Source: Dendrophyllia cribrosa (lineage: Eukaryota; Cnidaria; Anthozoa; Scleractinia; Dendrophylliidae). From it: 64,000 bases of DNA. Every line of letters begins with the position of its first letter. Within the stretch, counting starts at the first letter, position 1. The position numbers were made by a program, and so were the translations under genes. Of this stretch, positions 22,946 to 33,516 are shown piece after piece. Below the pieces are notes generated by a model, which saw only the letters and a program-made list of their open reading frames with translations, had not been told where the DNA came from and ran no database searches. The stretch is taken from the NCBI GenBank assembly GCA_024195265.1, contig JAJLRJ010000004.1, positions 42,550,488 to 42,614,487 on the forward strand, in the 5' to 3' direction.

Positions 22946-23060
22946 AGCCTACGACAGGAGGTATTCCCAGGCGGTCACCCATCCAAGTACTAACCTTGCC
23001 CGACAGGGCTTAACTTCGGTGATCGGACGAGAACCGGCGCATGTCAACCCGTGACAGTAG
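22946..23060 (-). rRNA. 5S rRNA gene or close pseudogene
   Basis: Reading the minus strand, GGTTCTCGTCCGATCACCGA, AGTTAAGC, TTAGTACTTGGATGGGTGAC and CGCCTGGGAATACC appear in 5S order and spacing, covering the internal promoter (A box, intermediate element, C box). A TTTTT run follows the 3' end as a Pol III stop. The first 25 or so bases fit the 5S consensus poorly and abut a transposon terminus, so a 5'-altered pseudogene or 5S-derived repeat is possible. Confidence 0.6.
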
Positions 23061-23161
23061 GGTCTTTAAGATACAGGAACGCGGACGCCTTGAAGAACGC
23101 CATGGTCGAAGAGAGCCTGGGTCGAGTGTACGGTGTTCGCGGCGGGAAAACTAAGTTAAGA

Positions 23162-23512
23162 ATGTGTTGTGTCTGCGAGCGACAACGCGAAGTTTCCTCC
23201 AGTCATGGCTTCATTCAAAGAAACTCGAGAAGCGTTGCTTATAAGTCATCACGAAGCGGTTTTATCACCGATGTAGAGTTCATACTGCTTTACGAAGAAA
23301 ACACATCCAACAATTTGGATTTTCCTTACGATGAATATCCGAGATTTCATTTGCAGGACAAGAATGAAACCGAGTGCAAATTAAAGCCAACTTTAGGGTA
23401 GAAAAGTTATATTTCCCGACTAGTAGATGCACTTGACATTCCTGCCGTCTTCACATGTCAACAAGGAACGGTTTGCGAGGGAGCAGATGGCCTCTTATGT
23501 CAAAAATATTAG
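23162..23512 (+). pseudogene. Harbinger (HARBI1-like) nuclease N-terminal remnant
   Basis: The frame gives ILLYEENTSNNLDFPYDEYP, then a DETEC-like segment, and after one TAG (23399-23401) continues SRLVDALDIPAVFTCQQGT and VCEGADGLLC. This order matches the N-terminal region before the DDE nuclease in HARBI1-type proteins as I recall them. The nuclease domain itself is absent. The fragment lies inside the element ending near 24080, consistent with a non-autonomous Harbinger derivative. Confidence 0.5.
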
Positions 23513-24093
23513 CCTAAAGCAAAATTAAGCTTATAAGCATTATTCATTTCGCTTCGCTCGTGTGCAATTATATTCTGTATGTTGTCATTTGTGCTGATTT
23601 CTACACGAAATACAAACAAATTCAAAATACACTCTTAAATGAAGCAGAAATACAAAAAGCAAAACAAAACAAAAACAAAGAAAATGATTGCTGAAGAATT
23701 TTTCGAGTGACAAACAAATAAGCGACTTATACACGTACTTGGGCTTTGAGCACGGCATCGATATCCTCTGAGCTTCGCTGGATATGCTTGTTTACCTTAG
23801 AGTAAAAGCGCCCAAGTTCAGTTTTTTCACTAACACTGCTAAAAGAAATGTTCAAGGTTTCGAAAAACTCAAATAGTGTTAAATGAAAGGTCGAAAGAAC
23901 CCATAAAGACCATAAAAATACTCACGTTTTACCAGAAACCCGAAACTTCTTTTTGTCACGTCCGTCGCAAGCAAGAACGCGACAAATTGGTCTTTTTGTC
24001 ATGCGCAGTGAACTTCAAAAGTTAATTATTACTTCCGGTCGTCTCTGGCGGCGTCCGCGTTCCTGTATCTTAAAGTCCCTAGTGTCCCTTTAA

Positions 24094-25069
24094 CTTTCGC
24101 GCACAAAGATGAGAGACTGAGATGAGATCGAACTTATTTTATGTCGAGCAGCGTTGTTTACTAGAAATGTAAAGGAAGTAGTTGTAAACTAAAGTTGTCG
24201 AATTTAGTTCAGTGGCGCAGATCTAGGGAAGCGGCCCCTTTCCATTCCTTTTTTGGCGAAGAAAAAGACTCCAGGGACCGAACGTTTTTTCGGGACCATT
24301 TTCACTCCCCCTCCCACCCCCTCTCCTTATGAGCAAGCTGGATCCGCAACTGGAAATTTATAGTGAAAAAGAGATCGCATGCATGATGCTATCCACAGGA
24401 AGTCCTGGTATACCCATCTTTCAGGGGCAGCTCCATCAAGTAGAGCACCTCGACTCGTATCGGAAGGTAAATTTAGGAAACGAGAAAAAAGCATCCAATA
24501 TGGAAAGCAAGACTGGGGAGAGGAGTTAAAAATCGTTGCTCGCAAAAGACTATTGCTACCAATTAATATATTTTAGAACATATTGACTAACGAAGAAAAT
24601 TAAATGGTGCTGAAATATATTTCTAAACAGTTATTGTTTTTTTACTTGCTAAAGTGTTTCAATTTAATTGCCTAATCCGCACCCCTACCCCCTTAAATGC
24701 AAACAAAACTGCATTGCGTGACATAACCGAAAAAAGACTGAAAGCAAACGTCCGACATGTTTTGTTTGTACTTCAAAGTAACATTTCAAATCTTTTAGCG
24801 CACAACAAAACCGAGGAACGCTCCAAAAGGTACTTAGCCCTTTGAATAGATGCCGTGATACTGAAAAGTGTCGAAAGTTTAACAAAAATTGGCTGACCCT
24901 GTTGTCGTCCGACGTTTATCGGACATTGTAAACAAGACTAAAGGACATACGATGAACGGTGAAAAAAATGCAAGAAAATGATCTCTGGATAAGTCTTCTA
25001 CAACAAATAAGGTAAGAAAATTTCAAAACATTTTTTCTATGGGCTACTTTAACCTTATTTGTGTTAAGA
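24094..25069. other. Element interior: no gene found
   Basis: No credible exon or RNA gene between the composite element and the right inverted arm. Confidence 0.5.
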
Positions 25070-25129
25070 CATGTGGTGGAAAGTGAAATGTTTGTGTGAC
25101 CCGCACCTCGTAAGGTCAAATAACTCTTA

Positions 25130-25324
25130 GGGGCTGATTACATGGCGAATTTCAGCCCGTTTGGCCGGGCTGAAAATTCCAGCCCGGTTTCTGAAACCGG
25201 GCTGGAATTTTCAGCCCGGGCTGAAAGTCAGCCCGGGCTGAAACTTTGTTCATGTAATCGCTAACTTCATTTTAAGAGGATTTATTTCGGAAGCCGGGCT
25301 GAAATTCGCCATGTAATCAGCCCC
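25130..25324. mobile_element. 195-bp MITE with TTA duplication in right arm
   Basis: Perfect inverted ends of about 30 bp, beginning GGGGCTGATTACATGGCGAA, flanked by TTA (25127-25129, 25325-25327). The interior is built of further AGCCCGG/CCGGGCT palindromes. TIR and 3-bp target fit a PIF/Harbinger-type MITE. Confidence 0.9.
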
Positions 25325-26087
25325 TTAATTTAACTAACTTTGAAATGCTCTCGCGTCGCTCTGAATCATTTGCCCAAAGAAATGTTTACGGCAATCTTAA
25401 GATCATCTTTATACAAATTAACCAACAGAAACTTAATCCGTTTGAAGGCTTAGCACATGGTGAAAAGTTGTTTTGTTTACGAGGTACTTTTAAAGAAGTA
25501 AAATACATGTCTTCGAAATAAAATTATTTTGCAAGCAAAGAACAACAAAATAATTCCCTAAATCACTCTACTAGATAACTAAAGATTGCGTAATATGATT
25601 TTCATGTTTTAAATGCTGAAGCTTACTTGTTTGTCAAAGTTGTGCAATAATTTTCCACCTCAAATGGCGATTTTAACGGACTTTCGTTTTTTGAATTTTC
25701 TTTTAAATAAAAACATATTTGGCCGAAAAAAGTATCAAGTGATTTTTGTTATACCTTAATCTATCTAACTTTAAAATATGAATTCGAAAGAAATCGAATT
25801 TTTATTACTTGCCAGAAAATTTCAAATTTGTCTGATTTTTACGGACAGGCGCTCTTAAATATTCTGTGCATGTAGTATATGAATAATACTACTTTGTTCG
25901 AAGACCAAACTGAAAACCACAACAGATTGCATTGACCCAACATATTACATTACGTCATACAGCGGTAGACGCATACCTAGCAAAGGAGTCCTGGGTACAA
26001 GCGCAACTGGGTGTTAATGTAACTTCCGCTCTTTCGAGTAATTGTTGTTAATTATTGCTGTTATTTCCTGCCAATTCATTAGTAGCT

Positions 26088-27524
26088 ATGGCTCAAAGTA
26101 GAAACTTTTTCGACGATGTTAGAAAGGAATTAGAATGTTCTGTTTGTCAGGAACAGTTCAGCCAAGTCAACGAACCGAAAATACTAAAATGCCTCCACAC
26201 TTTCTGCAAGACCTGTCTCGAAGCTTGGCTACGGCAGCAGCGTGATGGAGAATTAAGTTGTCCGACATGCCGTCAAATCACCGAGTGTCCAAACAACAAC
26301 ATACAAAGCCTGCCATCCAACTTGTTTTACAAGCAGATGATAGAAATTGTAGTGGCTTACGATGGGCAAGGGCAGGAAGATTCATCGCATTGTGGGAACT
26401 GCGATGAAAAGAAATTACTGAAATTTTATTGTTCTGTTTGTAACAACTTCTTGTGTGAAGACTGTGCTGGGGCCCACAAAAAAATGAAAGTTCTCAGTAG
26501 CCATCATGTTAAAGAAATAGAAAACTTTGTGTCAAGCGATATACAGGGTTACGCTCGCAAGACAAATGTTTGCAAGAAACACAAAGATGAATTGAGGTTT
26601 TACTGCCACAAATGCAACAATTGCATTTGTCGTGACTGCGCCATGTTGCCGGAACATCGAGACCACAATTTCATCTCCTTCGACCAAGCTCTTGAAAAGA
26701 AGAAATCAGAAATTGGAAAGAAAATGCAAGAGGTTGAAGAAAACCGCTCTCGTCTAAGAAATCGCAAAACATCTCTAGAGAAGCAAACGGAAAGAATGAA
26801 CAACAGCATCGATCAAGCGGCTAATGAAGTCCAACGAGGCGCTGAGCTCTGCATAAATTTAATTCGACAACATGAAGCCACCATGACCGAAGAGTTACTC
26901 AAACAGAAAGAAAGTTTGCAAGATTCATTCTCAGCTAAATTGACTGCCTTAGATAAGAAACTGGTAGAAATAGACAGCAGCTTGGAATTCGGCAAAGATG
27001 TCATCGAACGAAACAATTTACCGGAGATTATAAACGTCGAAGAAATACTAGAAGGAAGATTTAAGGAACTGTCATCTTTGCCTGATGAATTTCGGGTCAA
27101 ACTAAATTGCTCCGAGGTCAAGTATGTGCCAAGTGATAGGACGGCCTTAACTGAAAACGCTCTGGGAAAGTTTTGTTACACCAACACGGAGCCTTCCTTG
27201 TCAATTGCGCAAGATAAGGGTCTGACAGAGGGTCTTCTGGGCATAGATTCAACCTTTACGATAATTACAAAGGACTCGCAGGGACAGACAACTTACAGTC
27301 AAATTGATAAAGTGAATGTTGACATCCAGTCATTGCAGACCGGAAGGATCACGAAACCCAGCATAACACATAGCAAAGATGGCCGCTATAAAGTGACGTA
27401 CAAACCGGAAACAGCAGGAGAATTCAGCCTGTCCATAACAGTAGCGGACGAAGCTATCATGGGCAGTCCGTTCCAGTTAAGAGTGGAAGAGCGTAAACCA
27501 GGTATTAAGAATAAATTAAACTGA
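26088..27524 (+). CDS. TRIM protein: RING, two B-boxes, coiled coil, filamin domain (copy 1)
   Basis: An intronless 478-residue frame. The RING (C17, C20, C35, H37, C40, C43, C58, C61) is a complete C3HC4 set, so E3 ubiquitin ligase activity is expected. B-box 1 spans about 100-142, B-box 2 about 162-193, coiled coil about 198-300, and an ABP280/filamin Ig domain about 365-470. It lacks NHL repeats, giving the layout of vertebrate TRIM45. ATG 26088 is chosen because the paralogue at 57184 starts at the same MAQS; the frame stays open 33 bases upstream without another ATG. Oddities: an extra Pro codon at 26649-26651 in B-box 2 relative to the paralogue, and a phase-1 CCAG|GTATTAAG site just before the stop. 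The intronless form suggests a retrogene origin. Substrate unknown. Confidence 0.9.
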   Translation: MAQSRNFFDDVRKELECSVCQEQFSQVNEPKILKCLHTFCKTCLEAWLRQQRDGELSCPTCRQITECPNNNIQSLPSNLFYKQMIEIVVAYDGQGQEDSSHCGNCDEKKLLKFYCSVCNNFLCEDCAGAHKKMKVLSSHHVKEIENFVSSDIQGYARKTNVCKKHKDELRFYCHKCNNCICRDCAMLPEHRDHNFISFDQALEKKKSEIGKKMQEVEENRSRLRNRKTSLEKQTERMNNSIDQAANEVQRGAELCINLIRQHEATMTEELLKQKESLQDSFSAKLTALDKKLVEIDSSLEFGKDVIERNNLPEIINVEEILEGRFKELSSLPDEFRVKLNCSEVKYVPSDRTALTENALGKFCYTNTEPSLSIAQDKGLTEGLLGIDSTFTIITKDSQGQTTYSQIDKVNVDIQSLQTGRITKPSITHSKDGRYKVTYKPETAGEFSLSITVADEAIMGSPFQLRVEERKPGIKNKLN

Positions 27525-28567
27525 ACGGTCGCCATTTTGATTGTACCATGCATGCACGTGTTCGTCTCGCTTTGGGACCTTTTGGGATGCGCTTGTATTT
27601 AATAAATGTTAACTGAAAAAAGAAAACATATTGCCAGCACTGGTATGATCTACCTTTCCAAAGGTCCTCCTTCCTTTATGTAAACAGGTTCTTAAAGGCT
27701 TTCTTGTCAGAAAAACTTAAAGACATTAAAGTTCATAATTTTTCCTTCAAGGCAAAAATGCTCTAAAGTACTTCTAGTCGGAGTATCTTGCCAAGTCAGA
27801 GTTTCGTACGAATCGATACGCGCTCTCCCTAGTCTTCCCAGTCTCCGCTCGTTCGCGTACTGGTTTTAAGCTGCTCCCAAGACTCACAATCTTAATGCCT
27901 GGAACAGGGCTAACGAATTAACAACCTGTCAACAGCGAGGGAGGTCACTAGGTCTATGGATCTGCGGATTTTGTCCATTATTTAGCCCGGTTTTCGGATT
28001 CAGACATGTTGGAAATTATGCCTGTTCGTGAGATACAACTTTCTATTCGACAACTGCATTTCACGCGTCGTCTAATTTTGTCCTACGGATCGTACTTTTT
28101 TGGATCGTATCAGGTCGACAGTATTGTCAAAAATTCATAATCCTCGCGCGTGTCACACACGATAGCGCAATTTGTGCAAAAAATAGCTCAAATGGGGACA
28201 GCTAGCTGTAAAGAAATGACAATAAGTTGCGGTCTCCGATTATGTTTTTTATAATTTACGAAAATCGATGTACGAAAAAATGTATGGTGAAACTTTTCCG
28301 CATATCGTTTGCAATTTCTATAATTTTTTTAGTAGGGAGCAGCAAGGCCGCAGCAGACACTGGGTGAAATGACCTCGTCATACTGTGATTTTTATTCAAG
28401 ACCCAACTACAGTTTAGTAACCTATTTTTTTTTTTTTCAGTAAAATAATAATACAGTGATAAGAAGAGCCATTTATATATTTGCAACTTGCGCGGACCTA
28501 ATGTGATCATAGTTTCAAAGTTTGCTAAGAGACTGAACGGTTGTTCTTTTTTGTCGTTATTACCCAG
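27525..28567. other. TRIM to glycine-rich interval: no gene
   Basis: No exon supported. Sequence is shared with 58612-62195 apart from the insertions there. A pyrimidine-rich stretch precedes the acceptor at 28567. Confidence 0.6.
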
Positions 28568-29053
28568 AATTTAAAGCTGTCTTTACAACCCTCGGTGCAA
28601 GTGGGCGACTGGGTCCAACATCACTTGGCAGTCACTACAATGGTCAGGATCATGACGGTCAAGTTACAGTGGTCAGCGGTATTCAAAAATGGACTGTGCC
28701 GTACACAGGTGACTACAAAATAGAAGCAATAGGAGCCGCAGGGGGGTACGATAAATACAGTAACGTTCAGTACAGAGGAAGAGGGGCTAGAATGACAGGA
28801 ACTTTTCACTTATCCAAAGGCGAAACAATTCAGATTCTTGTTGGTCAAGAAGGTGGAATAAACAGAAACAGTTATAGCTCTGGAGGTGGTGGAGGCACGT
28901 TTATAGTGAGAGGAAACGACACGCCTTTGATAATAGCTGGAGGAGGAGGAGGCATAACATTTGCTGTGTCAAGACACACAGAATGTGATGCTTCCTCGGG
29001 TACACCAGAGGGAGCTGGACACGGTGCACAGACCAACGAAGGCGAATGTTCAG
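28568..29053 (+). CDS. Glycine-rich module B, exon 1 of 2
   Basis: The acceptor TTATTACCCAG ends at 28567 and the donor GTGAGA begins at 29054; 486 nt, phase 1 at both ends and fully open. The product begins [17 protein letters not shown] and includes [30 protein letters not shown] and the GGGGGTFIVRG block, the same ALK/LTK-like module as 1298-1882. No collagen or Ig exon is found upstream on this strand; the nearest upstream gene is the TRIM. It could be an orphan exon from a partial duplication or a downstream exon of a TRIM transcript. Confidence 0.7.
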
Positions 29054-29159
29054 GTGAGAGTGAAATACAGACTGACTTAATTCCCATGTCCATCAAACTG
29101 ACTTTAGCTCTTCAGCTCTATCAGAAGTTAAAAGGTTAAAAAAGGTTTTTGGTTCTTAA

Positions 29160-29608
29160 AGTGCATATGAAGTAATTTTTTATTTTGTCTTTTTTGGAGG
29201 CTATTATGCCTTTATTTCGAAATGATAAAAGAAATTTGTCGGAGAAAAATTTAAGGCCTCTTTTTTGCCGTCCAAAGTAACACAATTTGCAGAAATCAGT
29301 GTCCCGGAGACTGGGAACGAGGTTTCGAAATCCGTTGTGTTGATGACGTAGAAAATACTTGAGATTCGTTTCTTCAAAAGAATGCCGCCATGATACTCGT
29401 GAGTTGAAGTATTTTCTACGTCACAGCCTTGTAATACAATAGCTTTGGCCGCGCGCTCGATAGAGACACTTTCCGGCGGAAAATGCAAAACTTTCAAGCC
29501 GAATAATTTCACAATGGGAAGGATCTTTTTGATGAAACCCACAAATTTAGATAAAGAAAGTAAAGCACTATCAAAACATGGAAATATTATTTTTACTTCA
29601 TATGCACT
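29160..29608. mobile_element. 449-bp TTAA-flanked MITE
   Basis: AGTGCATATGAAGTAA at 29160 and its complement ending 29608, with TTAA at 29156-29159 and 29609-29612. The paralogous intron at about 62785 has a single TTAA there, i.e. an empty site. Confidence 0.92.
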
Positions 29609-29612
29609 TTAA

Positions 29613-30443
29613 GGTCGCGGGGGACAGGTTACGCTCATCATTATGCATTTATGAAAAGAGTATGCACGAAGTGCGAAGGCTGATACCGAAAATGCGCGAA
29701 ATATTCACGAACAGGCTCTGTAATGTTTCTGCATCAATAATTGCACGTGCAAAGCGCTGTCTGGTAAAATACACCATTTTTCAACGCATTGTTCTTTCTG
29801 CATGAAGTGTTAACAATAGCCCGTGGATTAAAATTAGCAAAATTACCATAAATGTATATATTTTTGCATTCGTGTTTGCTCTGGAAGCCTTCGGAAGCGT
29901 AATTAAAACAAGCAATGTTGTGTCCAAGAATTCAGCGCGGATAGAGAATTTCATGAGTTGACACTGCAGGGAGGTAAACTAGGTGTATTGTAGATTGTCA
30001 TATGTGACTCAAAATTTTTAAATAGGCTTTCAAAGGGAAGATATGAGGCTTCAAATTCTAACATGGACAATTTTACACCTTTAAAAGCTAATGACTTTTA
30101 ATTAAAGTTGGAATCAAAAAATCGGAGTCAGATATGACACAATAGACGTTTTGACGGACCAGTGAGTGGTGAAATCAACTTGCTTTGTGTTCTTCTCGAG
30201 GTGCAAACTTGAACACAAAACTACGTTTTTAAAAATAATACATTTAGTGGCTTACAGCATTGCCGCAAAGAGCGATCCCTTCAATAAAAAACAATCCTTA
30301 TGCACTTCCATTATTCGCCAGTATCTCGGTTAAATTTTAGCGAAATCGGCTTTCAAACGTTCACGATATAACGTTTTTCAAAGTAGCACCCCTGCTAAAA
30401 TTTTGTCTTATGAATTTACTCATGGCAGGTATCCCCCGCGACC
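29613..30443. mobile_element. 831-bp TTAA-flanked MITE, adjacent to the previous one
   Basis: GGTCGCGGGGGA at 29613 and its complement ending 30443. TTAA at 29609-29612 is shared with the neighbouring element, and TTAA at 30444-30447 closes it. No transposase. Confidence 0.9.
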
Positions 30444-30783
30444 TTAATAGGAGACGGTTTGTGAAGTAAACCTTGTAAACAACATTCCTTTCTCTGAATA
30501 CGAATGGGTGCACGAACTCGATCTTTTTAAATGTGTAAACTGCAGTGTTTTTATTTGACTTTTATATGGATAATCAAAGTCAAGCTATTTAATGAAAACT
30601 AAGGGTTAAAATTTGAATGACCGAACAGGGTAAAATAGTCTATCCCTTAATTGGATCAGTAAAATAAATACTGGTCTTCTTGCCATGGGATTTGAAACCA
30701 TCAGCAGTACATTAAGTAAATTGAGCATCTAGCTATTTCCTCCATTTTTTAAGGTTAATATATGTGTTATCTATTTTTAATAG

Positions 30784-31124
30784 GTGGTGGCGGTGGTGGC
30801 TTTTACTCCAATGGAATAAGTGGAACGAATTTTGGTGGTACGATTGTGAATGGTGGAGAAGGAGGCAAAGGATTTCTTCAGGGAAGTGCGGGTGGAAGAG
30901 CCTTGTTTGACAATGTTGATGGAGGGTTTGGAGGTGGCGGTGGTGCTTTTGGATCTGGTGGAGGTGGTGGAGGAGGCGGAGGCTACTCTGGAGGAAGTAG
31001 CGGACAGAATAAAGATGACTCCGGTGGGGGAGGAGGAGGATCTTACAATGCTGGAAAGAATCAGCAGAATGAACGCTGTTACAATACAGATGAACATGGT
31101 CAGGTCACCATAACATTAATCTAG
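30784..31124 (+). CDS. Glycine-rich module B, exon 2 of 2 (terminal)
   Basis: The acceptor TTTTTAATAG ends at 30783. Two bases complete the Gly codon left by the donor at 29053, and the frame runs to TAG at 31122-31124. The product has FYSNGISGTNFGGT, long Gly runs with Tyr and Ser, and ends HGQVTITLI. It aligns with 1-330 (inverted) and 63214-63554. The intact frame and splice signals suggest function or recent duplication. A polyadenylation signal follows at 31201. Confidence 0.75.
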
Positions 31125-31200
31125 ATTACACACAACAGAACTCTAAAAACAGTAACGATTTAGAGACAACCTCCTCGCTCAGAATCTGTTCAGTGTTCAA

Positions 31201-31206
31201 AATAAA
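31201..31206 (+). terminator. Polyadenylation signal AATAAA after module B
   Basis: AATAAA 76 bases after the stop codon. In copy C the matching position reads AATGAA. Confidence 0.5.
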
Positions 31207-31596
31207 TGCAAGAGAGGAGTCTTGCCCATAGCAAATCAATTAAACTTGAACTTTCCAAATTTGTTGGAGATATAATTATATTTATAATAGCCGGCGGTAT
31301 CCTCGGAGAATTTTAAAGTGACATTTTAAGGTCACGTGACCTGCTATTTGCCGGGGTCCTGTCTCGCCATCATTTTGAATACTGAAAATGTCCTGGGGAC
31401 AAGGCAGGTTAAGAGCCTCTCAAGAATGAACGTTTTTTCTGTAAAAAAAATGCTTTTCTGCAGATTGAATATGAACCATGGTTTACTTCTGTGTAATTGT
31501 TTGCAGTTGCTTAAGACAGAAATTTTTAGTATTTTTATTATAATCTTTTGTTCAAAAAGATTTTGTGGAAGTGCTGAATCGTTTCCTTCTAAATAC

Positions 31597-32098
31597 AGTG
31601 GAACCTCGATTTAACGAAGCGCCAAGGGGCTGGGGATATTGGTTCGTTATATCGAGGGTTCGGTGTATCAAAAACCTCCTTATAACGAATTTGCGGAAAA
31701 GAACCAAAATGTTCGTTATATCGAGGTATAGTTAAAAATTGTTATGTAACGGTGTTACGTATTTCCGGAAAATAACATTTGCACTTTAATGCCTGTATGA
31801 AGCTACAGTGCACTGTAAATATAACTACGACACTGAAAAACTGTACAGGTTACTACCTCTGCCCTATAGCACACGCACTGTAGGTCTGTTCCAAATTTAT
31901 GTTTTGTCGAGCGTTCGAGCGTTGACATTTATTCGTTATATCGGTGTAGATTTTACGTTTGGGCTGCCGGATTGTGTTCGTTATAACGAGGATTTCGTTA
32001 TATCGAGGTTCTGTTACATACATTTTACTTGCAATTTTGCCGGGCTGAAGAATATCGTTCGTTATACCGAGGACTTCGTTATATAGAGGTTCGTTAAA
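31597..32098. mobile_element. pogo/Tigger-like repeat with internal CGTTATATCGAGG units
   Basis: It begins CAGTGGAACCTCGATTTAAC, the kind of end seen in pogo/Tigger-type MITEs, and repeats variants of TTCGTTATATCGAGGTT at least six times in both senses. The right end near 32098 lacks the terminal CACTG, so it may be truncated. Confidence 0.55.
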
Positions 32099-32382
32099 TC
32101 AGCACGGATTTCCGCCAGTACATTACCTGTAGGAAATAGGAATTGGTTTCAGTCATATTATTGTAAGGTTCAGTTCAGATTTGATGCTAAGCTTTGTTCG
32201 CGGACACTGAAAGGAAACTTATCTGGGCATTGTGGAACCACACTTCTATTTCTTCCATTGAGGATCCCACCATAGTGGACACTCGTCCTGGAAAATGTGG
32301 ACACTCGTTAAATCGTGTGCAGACAGACAAGTGTGCAACGGTGCATTGCACTCTGTTTATAGTATAGATCGCGTTCACATTA

Positions 32383-32666
32383 GGGAAGGACCATTTAATT
32401 TTTGTGGTGGGTTGGGGGGGGGGGGGGGGGGGGGGGGGTTTGGGCAATTGCCAAAGTAAAATTCCTGCAGAAGAAATTTAAGCGAATAAAAACCGTGCAC
32501 ATTATAGAAAGCACGTGAAAAAAAAAGAGACATATTTTAGTAAAAAAAATTCTTGCAAATAGTGATGCTGAAAAAAAAAAATCATGCTCAGAAGAAATTG
32601 CCCATCCCCCCCCCCCCCCCCCCCCCCCCCCCCCGCCTTTCCCACAAAAATTAAATGGTCCGTCCC
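32383..32666. mobile_element. 284-bp MITE with internal G and C tracts
   Basis: GGGAAGGACCATTTAATTTT and its complement (ending 32666, one mismatch) lie between TTA duplications (32380-32382, 32667-32669). A poly-G run (about 32413-32438) and a poly-C run (about 32606-32632) sit just inside the ends, the mirror arrangement of the MITE at 10903-11208. Confidence 0.85.
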
Positions 32667-33140
32667 TTAGCACTTTTGTCCGAGCACCGTTGCAGGGCAT
32701 TAAGTCTGAATGGGGCCGAAGTTATTGCTACCTTTCTTTAATCTTTCTGACCAACCTTAGTAAGCAGAATTTTAATCGAATATCATATTTGAGAAACTTC
32801 GATGCTTATTCAGTTATAATAAATAACACAACACAAGCTATTTTTAAAATTACCGTCTAAAATTATCTTAAAGAATGCCAACAAGTTTACATATCAATTT
32901 ACATATCAATTTTAAAAAGACCCAAGAAGCCTGTCTGATCTTTGTCGTTTAAGAGAAGTGATATAATTTCTTTCTAAAAAAAATGTCCCGTATTATAACA
33001 GTCACTCTGTATCCAGTTACCAGAATAAGCAACAAAAAATGGGGAATACTTAAAAGGGGAATCGTTAAAATGCAGCGTTGACGCGGCAGAAAAATCGGGT
33101 ACGGACTCGTCAAAAAAGTGGTACGGACCGCATAATTTTA

Positions 33141-33516
33141 GCCGTTTACACGGATAATGTTCTACTAAAGGTTGGACAAAAAAAGGCCTAAGGACCAAGT
33201 TTGGAAGGATGCGTTTACGCTACACTTTTGGGGGACCGGACCAATTTCCGAGTCCCCAGAGCTACGCGGATTTTTACTGCGCATGCGATCAGCGAAGTTA
33301 TTAAGCAAGCTGACGTAAGAAATGATGAAACTGGTCCGGACCCGTGTTTTTTCAGGGTTCGGCGCCATAGATGACTATGGCCCCAAAACCTGAAAAAACG
33401 CGGGTCCGTACCAATCCCAAAAGACGTAGTACGCATAGTTTACACGGGCGAAAATGTGAGGTCCGTACTCCTTTCTAGACGGGTCCGTACCCATTTTTTT
33501 CTGTCGTGTAAACGGC
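33141..33516. mobile_element. MITE with GCCGTTTACACG ends
   Basis: GCCGTTTACACG at 33141 and its complement ending 33516. The interior is rich in GGTCCGTAC/GTACGGACC palindromes. No coding content. Confidence 0.65.

Larger units (their letters stand above)
22537..24089. mobile_element. TTAA-bounded composite element
   Basis: AGGGACACT at 22537 and its complement ending 24089 lie between TTAA copies (22533-22536, 24090-24093). Inside, GGGTCTTTAAGATACAGG near 23060 and its complement near 24078 form a second, longer TIR (about 30 bp). The outer TIR is short, so the exact nesting is uncertain. Confidence 0.55.
20741..25854. mobile_element. 5.1-kb TTAA-flanked element with long inverted arms
   Basis: The ends GAGCGCCTGTCTGTAAAAAT (20741) and its complement (ending 25854; one base differs) sit between TTAA duplications (20737-20740, 25855-25858). 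Inverted homology extends about 0.8 kb inward on both sides (20741-21575 and about 25070-25854). TTAA targets are typical of piggyBac and Kolobok superfamilies. The middle holds further elements rather than an intact transposase, so it is non-autonomous. Confidence 0.85.
25985..31600 (+). repeat. Segmental duplication, block B (TRIM plus glycine-rich exons)
   Basis: Homologous to about 57080-64000 in the same orientation, from CTGGGTACAAGCGC before the TRIM start to the 3' flank of the glycine-rich exon. Block B has two TTAA elements in its intron that block C lacks. Block C has two LINE fragments and a 791-bp element that block B lacks. Confidence 0.9.

Noticed and set aside
24327..24576. 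Three overlapping ORFs on both strands
   Set aside because: All overlap the same low-information DNA inside the TTAA element; none shows a domain.
26055..26087. Eleven-codon N-terminal extension of TRIM copy 1
   Set aside because: It has no ATG, and the paralogue starts at the MAQS methionine.
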